Shown here piece after piece: positions 59,652 through 64,000 of a DNA stretch of 64,000 nt; position 1 is the first letter of the stretch, and the number at the start of each line of letters is the position of its first letter. The notes beneath the pieces are model-generated. The model was not told the DNA's origin and ran no database searches. It saw only the letters and a list, made by a program, of their open reading frames with translations. Origin of the DNA: Pseudomonas marginalis. Its GTDB lineage: Bacteria; Pseudomonadota; Gammaproteobacteria; Pseudomonadales; Pseudomonadaceae. Made by a program: the position numbers and the translations under genes. The stretch covers positions 192,253-256,252 of the forward strand of contig NZ_LKEG01000053.1 of NCBI RefSeq assembly GCF_001645105.1, read 5' to 3'.

Positions 59652-60584
59652 ATGTCCAAAAAACGTCCTGTCATCATTACCTGTGCCGTTACCGGTGCGA
59701 TTCACACGCCGTCGATGTCGCCGCATTTACCGATTACCGCGCAGGAAATTGCCGACGCCGCCATCGGCGCCGCCGAGGCTGGCGCCGCGATTGTCCACCT
59801 GCATGCCCGTGACCCGGTTGACGGCCGCCCCAGCCAGGACCCGGCGCTGTTCGCCGAATTCCTGCCGCACATCAAGGCCGCCAGCGACGTGGTGATCAAC
59901 ATCACCACCGGCGGCGCACCGACCATGGGCGTGGAAGAACGCCTGCAACCGGTGATGCAGTTCAAGCCGGAACTGGCCTCGCTGAACATGGGCTCGATGA
60001 ACTTCGGCCTCTATGAAATGCTCAACCGCTTTACCGAGTTCAAGCACGACTGGGAACGGCCTTACCTGGAAGAGAGTGACGACCGGATTTTTCGCAACAC
60101 CTTCCGCGACATCACCCACATCCTCAATTCGTGCGCCGAGAACCGCACGCGTTTTGAGATCGAGTGCTACGACATCGGCCACCTGTACACCGCCGCGCAT
60201 TTCCTCGAACGCGGCCTGCTCAAGCCGCCGTTGTTTATCCAGTCGGTGTTCGGCCTGCGCGGCGGCATCGGCGGCCACCCGGAAGACTTGGCACACATGC
60301 GCCGCACCGCCGACCGCCTGTTCGGCGACGACTACGTGTGGTCGATCCTCGGCGCCGGGCGTGGGCAGATTCCGCTGGCGACCATGGGCCTGTCCATGGG
60401 TAGTAACGCCCGTGTCGGCCTGGAGGATTCGCTGTGGGATGGCCCGGGCAAGCTGGCGGCGTCGAATGCCGACCAGGTACGGCGTATTCGCACGGTGATC
60501 GAAGCCCTCGGGCATCGGGTCGCCACGCCGGATGAAGCGCGGGAAATCCTCGGGCTCAAGGGGCGCGACCAAGTCAATTTCTAA
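59652..60584 (+). CDS. Beta-keto acid cleavage enzyme (BKACE, DUF849)
   Basis: A 310-residue TIM-barrel Zn enzyme. HLHARDP (His49, His51) supplies two zinc ligands, and the third is the downstream Glu expected near residue 230. CAVTGAIHTPSMSPHLPITAQEIADAA is the family N-terminus, and GSMNFG and SMGSNARVGLEDSLW are conserved. BKACEs (Kce and relatives) react a beta-keto acid with acetyl-CoA to give acetoacetate and a new CoA ester. GGAG precedes the ATG. Confidence 0.9.
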   Translation: MSKKRPVIITCAVTGAIHTPSMSPHLPITAQEIADAAIGAAEAGAAIVHLHARDPVDGRPSQDPALFAEFLPHIKAASDVVINITTGGAPTMGVEERLQPVMQFKPELASLNMGSMNFGLYEMLNRFTEFKHDWERPYLEESDDRIFRNTFRDITHILNSCAENRTRFEIECYDIGHLYTAAHFLERGLLKPPLFIQSVFGLRGGIGGHPEDLAHMRRTADRLFGDDYVWSILGAGRGQIPLATMGLSMGSNARVGLEDSLWDGPGKLAASNADQVRRIRTVIEALGHRVATPDEAREILGLKGRDQVNF

Positions 60585-60647
60585 CCCGACAAACCGCCGC
60601 GTCAAGGCGCGGCCTGCATCCCGCACAACAACAATAAGGGGATCACC

Positions 60648-61526
60648 ATGCGTATCGAAGTGCTTGTGGACGTCAAGACCACCCTGGGCGAAGGCCCGGT
60701 ATGGGACGTCGAGCAACAACGTTTGTATTGGATCGACAGCGCCGACGGCCGCATCCTGCGCTGCACCGAGGATGGCCGCGAGTTGCGCGCCTGGGAGGTG
60801 GGCCAGAAGATCGGCTCCATGGCCCTGCGCCACGCTGGCGAGTCTGCGATTGTCGCGCTGCAGAACGGCGTGCACACACTGGACCTCAGCAGCGGTGAGC
60901 TCAACCTGGTCATCGACCCGGAACCGCACCTGCCCGATAACCGCCTCAACGACGGCAAGGTCGACCGGCAGGGCCGTTTCATCTTCGGTTCGATGGACAC
61001 GCTTGAAGACAACGCCAGCGCCAAGCTTTACCGCCTGGACGCCGACCTGAGCCTGCACACCCTGGACGAAGGCATCATCGTGTCCAACGGCCCTTGCTGG
61101 AGCCCTTCGGGAGAGACCTTCTACTTCTGCGACACCTGGTCCGGCGAGATCTGGGCCTACGACTATGACCTCGCCACGGGCAATGTGAGCAACCGCCGCA
61201 CCTTCGCCAAGGTCGACACCTGCGGCGGTGGCGCCGCCGACGGCTGCACCGTGGACGCCGAAGGGTGCCTGTGGCAAGCCCTGGTCTACGCCGGGAAGCT
61301 GGTGCGCTACACCCCGGAGGGGCAGGTCGACCGCGTCATCCAGATGCCGGTGAAAAAGGTCACCAGCCTGACCTTCGGCGGGCCGAACCTCGACACCCTG
61401 TTTGTGACCTCCATGGCCAAGCCGCCGCTGCCGCGTTTCCCGGCAGACGGCCAGCAGCGCGGAGCGCTGTTCGCCATTACCGGGTTGGGCGTGCAAGGAA
61501 TAGCCGAGCGACGGTTCGCCAGCTAG
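60648..61526 (+). CDS. SMP-30/gluconolactonase-family lactonase
   Basis: A 292-residue six-bladed propeller enzyme. The metal ligand Glu15 is in TTLGEGPVWDVEQQRLYWID; LNDGKVDRQGRFIFGSMD and GCTVDAEGCLWQALVYAGKLVRY contain the other Asn/Asp ligands. It hydrolyses sugar- or hydroxy-acid lactones. AAGGGG precedes the ATG. It lies 63 bases after the BKACE gene in the same direction. Confidence 0.89.
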   Translation: MRIEVLVDVKTTLGEGPVWDVEQQRLYWIDSADGRILRCTEDGRELRAWEVGQKIGSMALRHAGESAIVALQNGVHTLDLSSGELNLVIDPEPHLPDNRLNDGKVDRQGRFIFGSMDTLEDNASAKLYRLDADLSLHTLDEGIIVSNGPCWSPSGETFYFCDTWSGEIWAYDYDLATGNVSNRRTFAKVDTCGGGAADGCTVDAEGCLWQALVYAGKLVRYTPEGQVDRVIQMPVKKVTSLTFGGPNLDTLFVTSMAKPPLPRFPADGQQRGALFAITGLGVQGIAERRFAS

Positions 61527-61599
61527 CGCGTGTGTTCAAAAAGGCATATTCCTTCGCAACCTTGTGTCAGTGCGCGCCCTCGCGCGCCTGGAGAGGCCC

Positions 61600-62922
61600 A
61601 TGGCAACTATAAAAAAAGCGTCGCTGCGCAGCATTCACCGGCATTCCTGGGTATCCCTGCTGGTCTGCTGGATGATCTGGATCCTCAACGCCTACGACCG
61701 TGAGATCGTATTGCGCCTGGGGCCGACCATCTCCAAGCATTTCGATTTGTCCGCCGATCAATGGGGCACCGTGGCCACGGTGGTCATGCTGGCCTTGGCG
61801 TTGCTGGATATCCCCGGCTCGATGTGGAGCGACCGCTACGGTGGCGGCTGGAAACGTGCGCGCTTCCAGGTACCGCTGGTGCTGGGCTACACCGCGATTT
61901 CGTTCCTGTCCGGCTTCAAGGCGTTGAGCGGCAACCTCGCCACCTTCATTGCCCTGCGGGTCGGCGTCAACCTCGGCGCCGGCTGGGGCGAGCCGGTCGG
62001 CGTCAGCAACACCGCCGAATGGTGGCCGGTGGAACGTCGCGGCTTTGCCCTGGGCGCGCACCACACCGGCTACCCGATTGGCGCGATGCTCAGCGGCATC
62101 GTCGCGAGTTTTGTCATCACGGTGTTTGGCGAGGACAACTGGCGTTATGTGTTCTTCTTTGCCTTTGTGGTGGCGCTGCCGTTGATGATCTTCTGGGCGC
62201 GTTATTCCACCGCCGAGCGCATCACCGCGCTGTACGTCGACATCGCCGCCAAAGGCATGACCCCGCCGGACAACGCGCCGGCCAGCCAAGTCAAAGGCGA
62301 AGCCTGGCGCACCTTTGTCGCCACCTTGCGCAACCGCAATATCGCCCTCACGGCCGGTAACACCATGCTCACGCAGGTGGTGTACATGGGCGTCAACATC
62401 GTGCTGCCGGCCTACCTCTACAATATCGCCGGGCTGTCATTGGCCGAGTCGGCAGGGATGAGCGTGGTGTTCACCCTCACCGGCATCCTCGGGCAACTGG
62501 TGTGGCCGTCGCTGTCGGACATCATCGGCCGGCGCACCACCCTGATCATCTGCGGGCTGTGGATGGCGGCGAGTGTCGGCGCGTTCTACTTCGCCAATAC
62601 CCTGACGTTGATCATCGTTGTGCAACTGCTGTTCGGCCTGGTCGCCAATGCGGTGTGGCCGATCTACTACGCGGTGGCCTGCGACTCGGCCGAGCCGTCG
62701 GCGACCTCCACCGCCAACGGCATCATCACCACGGCGATGTTCATCGGCGGCGGCCTGGCGCCGGTGCTGATGGGCAGCCTGATCGCCATGGGCGGCGGTT
62801 GGACCACGCTGCACGGTTACACCGTGTGTTTCTTCGTGATGGCCGGCTGCGCCCTGGGCGGCGCGCTGCTCCAACTGTTTTCCCATCGCCCCCAGGCGTT
62901 GGTTGTGCAACTCGACTCCTAG
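61600..62922 (+). CDS. MFS transporter
   Basis: A 440-residue, 12-segment MFS protein. NAYDREIVLRLGPTISKHFDLS after TM1 and GSMWSDRYGGGWKRAR as loop 2-3 motif are unusual; AGWGEPVGVSNTAEWWPVERRGFALG is in the TM4-5 region. GGAGAGG precedes the ATG at 61600, so the longer frame from 61564 is rejected. Presumably imports the cluster's substrate; a second MFS gene follows at once. Confidence 0.85.
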   Translation: MATIKKASLRSIHRHSWVSLLVCWMIWILNAYDREIVLRLGPTISKHFDLSADQWGTVATVVMLALALLDIPGSMWSDRYGGGWKRARFQVPLVLGYTAISFLSGFKALSGNLATFIALRVGVNLGAGWGEPVGVSNTAEWWPVERRGFALGAHHTGYPIGAMLSGIVASFVITVFGEDNWRYVFFFAFVVALPLMIFWARYSTAERITALYVDIAAKGMTPPDNAPASQVKGEAWRTFVATLRNRNIALTAGNTMLTQVVYMGVNIVLPAYLYNIAGLSLAESAGMSVVFTLTGILGQLVWPSLSDIIGRRTTLIICGLWMAASVGAFYFANTLTLIIVVQLLFGLVANAVWPIYYAVACDSAEPSATSTANGIITTAMFIGGGLAPVLMGSLIAMGGGWTTLHGYTVCFFVMAGCALGGALLQLFSHRPQALVVQLDS

Positions 62923-62977
62923 AACAACACCGATGCGCCCCCCAGCCTGGCTGGCGGGGCGCCAAGAGGAATTGCCG

Positions 62978-64000
62978 ATGACTTCCGCCCCCCACGCCCG
63001 CGAGCCGCAGGCGTTGAACAAACTGATGTTCGTCAAGCTGATGCCCTTGCTGATCATCGCCTACATCCTGAGCTTCCTGGACCGCACCAACATTGCCTTG
63101 GCCAAGCATCACCTGGACGTCGACCTGGGCATTTCCGCCGCGGCCTATGGACTGGGCGCGGGGTTGTTTTTCCTGACCTATGCGCTGTCGGAAATTCCCA
63201 GCAACCTGATCATGCACAAGGTCGGCGCCCGCTTCTGGATTGCGCGGATCATGGTGACCTGGGGCCTGATCTCGGCGGCCATGGCCTTTGTGCAGGGCGA
63301 GACCTCGTTCTACGTGCTGCGCCTGTTGCTGGGGATTGCCGAGGCCGGTCTGTTTCCAGGCGTGATGCTGTACCTGACCTACTGGTTCAACCGCGAACAA
63401 CGGGCGCGCGCTACCGGTTATTTCCTGCTCGGCGTGTGCTTCGCCAACATCATCGGCGGCCCGGTGGGCGCCGCCTTGATGCGCATGGACGGTCTACTCG
63501 GCTGGCACGGCTGGCAGTGGATGTTCCTGCTGGAAGGCTTGCCGGCCGTGGCGTTCGCCTGGGTGGTGTGGCGCAAACTGCCGGACCGTCCGAGCAAGGC
63601 GCCCTGGCTGTCGGCCGAGGAAGCACGCGGGATCGAACAGCGCATCGCGCTGGAAACCGAAGAGGGCGCGGGCGAGGGTGGGCACTCGTTGAAAAACTGG
63701 CTGACCCCACAAATCCTGCTGGCGATCTTTGTGTACTTTTGCCATCAGATCACCATCTACACGGTGATCTTTTTCCTGCCGAGCATCATCAGCAAATACG
63801 GCGAGTTGAGCACCATGAGCGTTGGCCTGCTGACCTCCTTGCCCTGGATCGCGGCGGCACTCGGCGCGGTACTGATCCCGCGTTTCGCCACGACGCCGGG
63901 GCGTTGCCGTCGACTGTTGGTCACCGGGCTGCTGACCATGGCGCTGGGGTTGGGCATTGCGTCGGTGTCGGGGCCGGTGTTCAGCCTACTGGGCTTTTGC
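62978..64000 (+). CDS. MFS transporter, ACS-type (cut by window end)
   Basis: The first 341 codons of an MFS protein; the frame is open at the window edge. YILSFLDRTNIALAKHHLDVDLGIS and LSEIPSNLIMHKVGARFWIARIMVTWG identify the anion:cation symporter branch, like the gene at 5375. AAGAGGA precedes the ATG. A second carboxylate-type permease in one catabolic cluster suggests two related substrates. Confidence 0.85.
   Translation, partial: MTSAPHAREPQALNKLMFVKLMPLLIIAYILSFLDRTNIALAKHHLDVDLGISAAAYGLGAGLFFLTYALSEIPSNLIMHKVGARFWIARIMVTWGLISAAMAFVQGETSFYVLRLLLGIAEAGLFPGVMLYLTYWFNREQRARATGYFLLGVCFANIIGGPVGAALMRMDGLLGWHGWQWMFLLEGLPAVAFAWVVWRKLPDRPSKAPWLSAEEARGIEQRIALETEEGAGEGGHSLKNWLTPQILLAIFVYFCHQITIYTVIFFLPSIISKYGELSTMSVGLLTSLPWIAAALGAVLIPRFATTPGRCRRLLVTGLLTMALGLGIASVSGPVFSLLGFC

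Noticed and set aside
1..64000. CRISPR arrays, rRNA genes, intact IS elements, riboswitches
   Set aside because: No regularly spaced repeats, rRNA, transposase frames or recognisable riboswitch cores were seen on reading both strands.

Overview
The window reads as chromosome from a fluorescent Pseudomonas (P. fluorescens group). The evidence is the gene content and order: algU-mucA-mucB-mucD, nadB, sdhE/ygfX/ygfZ, the tctDE/opdH/tctCBA locus beside ung, and bepA-tusA-perM-bcp-gcvR-dapA-bamC-MBL-purC-tRNA-Ser. A PhaG/RhlA-type acyltransferase, several REP/REPIN elements of the TGTGGGAGCGGGCTTGCTCGCGA kind, and GC-rich coding DNA agree with this. No rRNA, CRISPR array, intact prophage or intact IS element was seen.

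Layout. 1-16.8 kb is accessory metabolism: the end of an iron-dependent alcohol dehydrogenase, a Bcr-type MFS pump, a LysR / class III CoA-transferase / HMG-CoA-lyase-like / MFS cassette, a FosA-like gene with a disturbed 3' end, LysE, Ogt, hicAB, two more MFS genes and a DUF3833 lipoprotein. 17-23.6 kb holds tRNA-Gly, phaG, an RsuA-type pseudouridine synthase, a chemoreceptor, a Tyr-rich lipoprotein, an acyl-CoA hydrolase and ung. 23.7-31.4 kb is a complete tricarboxylate uptake system: outer-membrane channel OpdH, binding protein TctC, permease TctAB, an AbrB-type membrane protein and the divergent two-component pair TctD/TctE. Three 11-bp-phased repeats between the divergent genes look like the TctD site.

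31.4-48 kb is core genome. It holds HDOD, ygfZ, sdhE-ygfX, nadB, the AlgU envelope-stress operon with two AlgU-type promoters and no mucC, the protease BepA, TusA, PerM, Bcp, GcvR, DapA, BamC, an MBL hydrolase, PurC and tRNA-Ser(CGA).

48.0-50.6 kb is a visibly AT-rich islet directly downstream of tRNA-Ser, bounded by two terminators that share AAAAGCCCCGTA. It contains the last ~38 codons of a pore-forming bacteriocin facing an intact-looking colicin E1-type immunity gene, an HNH endonuclease gene broken by a stop and frame changes, and two unrecognised ORFs. This is the most interesting part of the window: a collapsed bacteriocin locus that kept its immunity gene.

50.6-64 kb is again catabolic or accessory. 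It holds an MFS pump, a second chemoreceptor, a decayed gene, a LysR gene, an unusual overlapping pair of a ModA-like binding protein and an MHS-family symporter, and a GntR-controlled cluster (SDR, BKACE/DUF849, SMP-30 lactonase, two MFS permeases) whose substrate cannot be named from sequence. A recurring theme is import and CoA-linked breakdown of small carboxylates.
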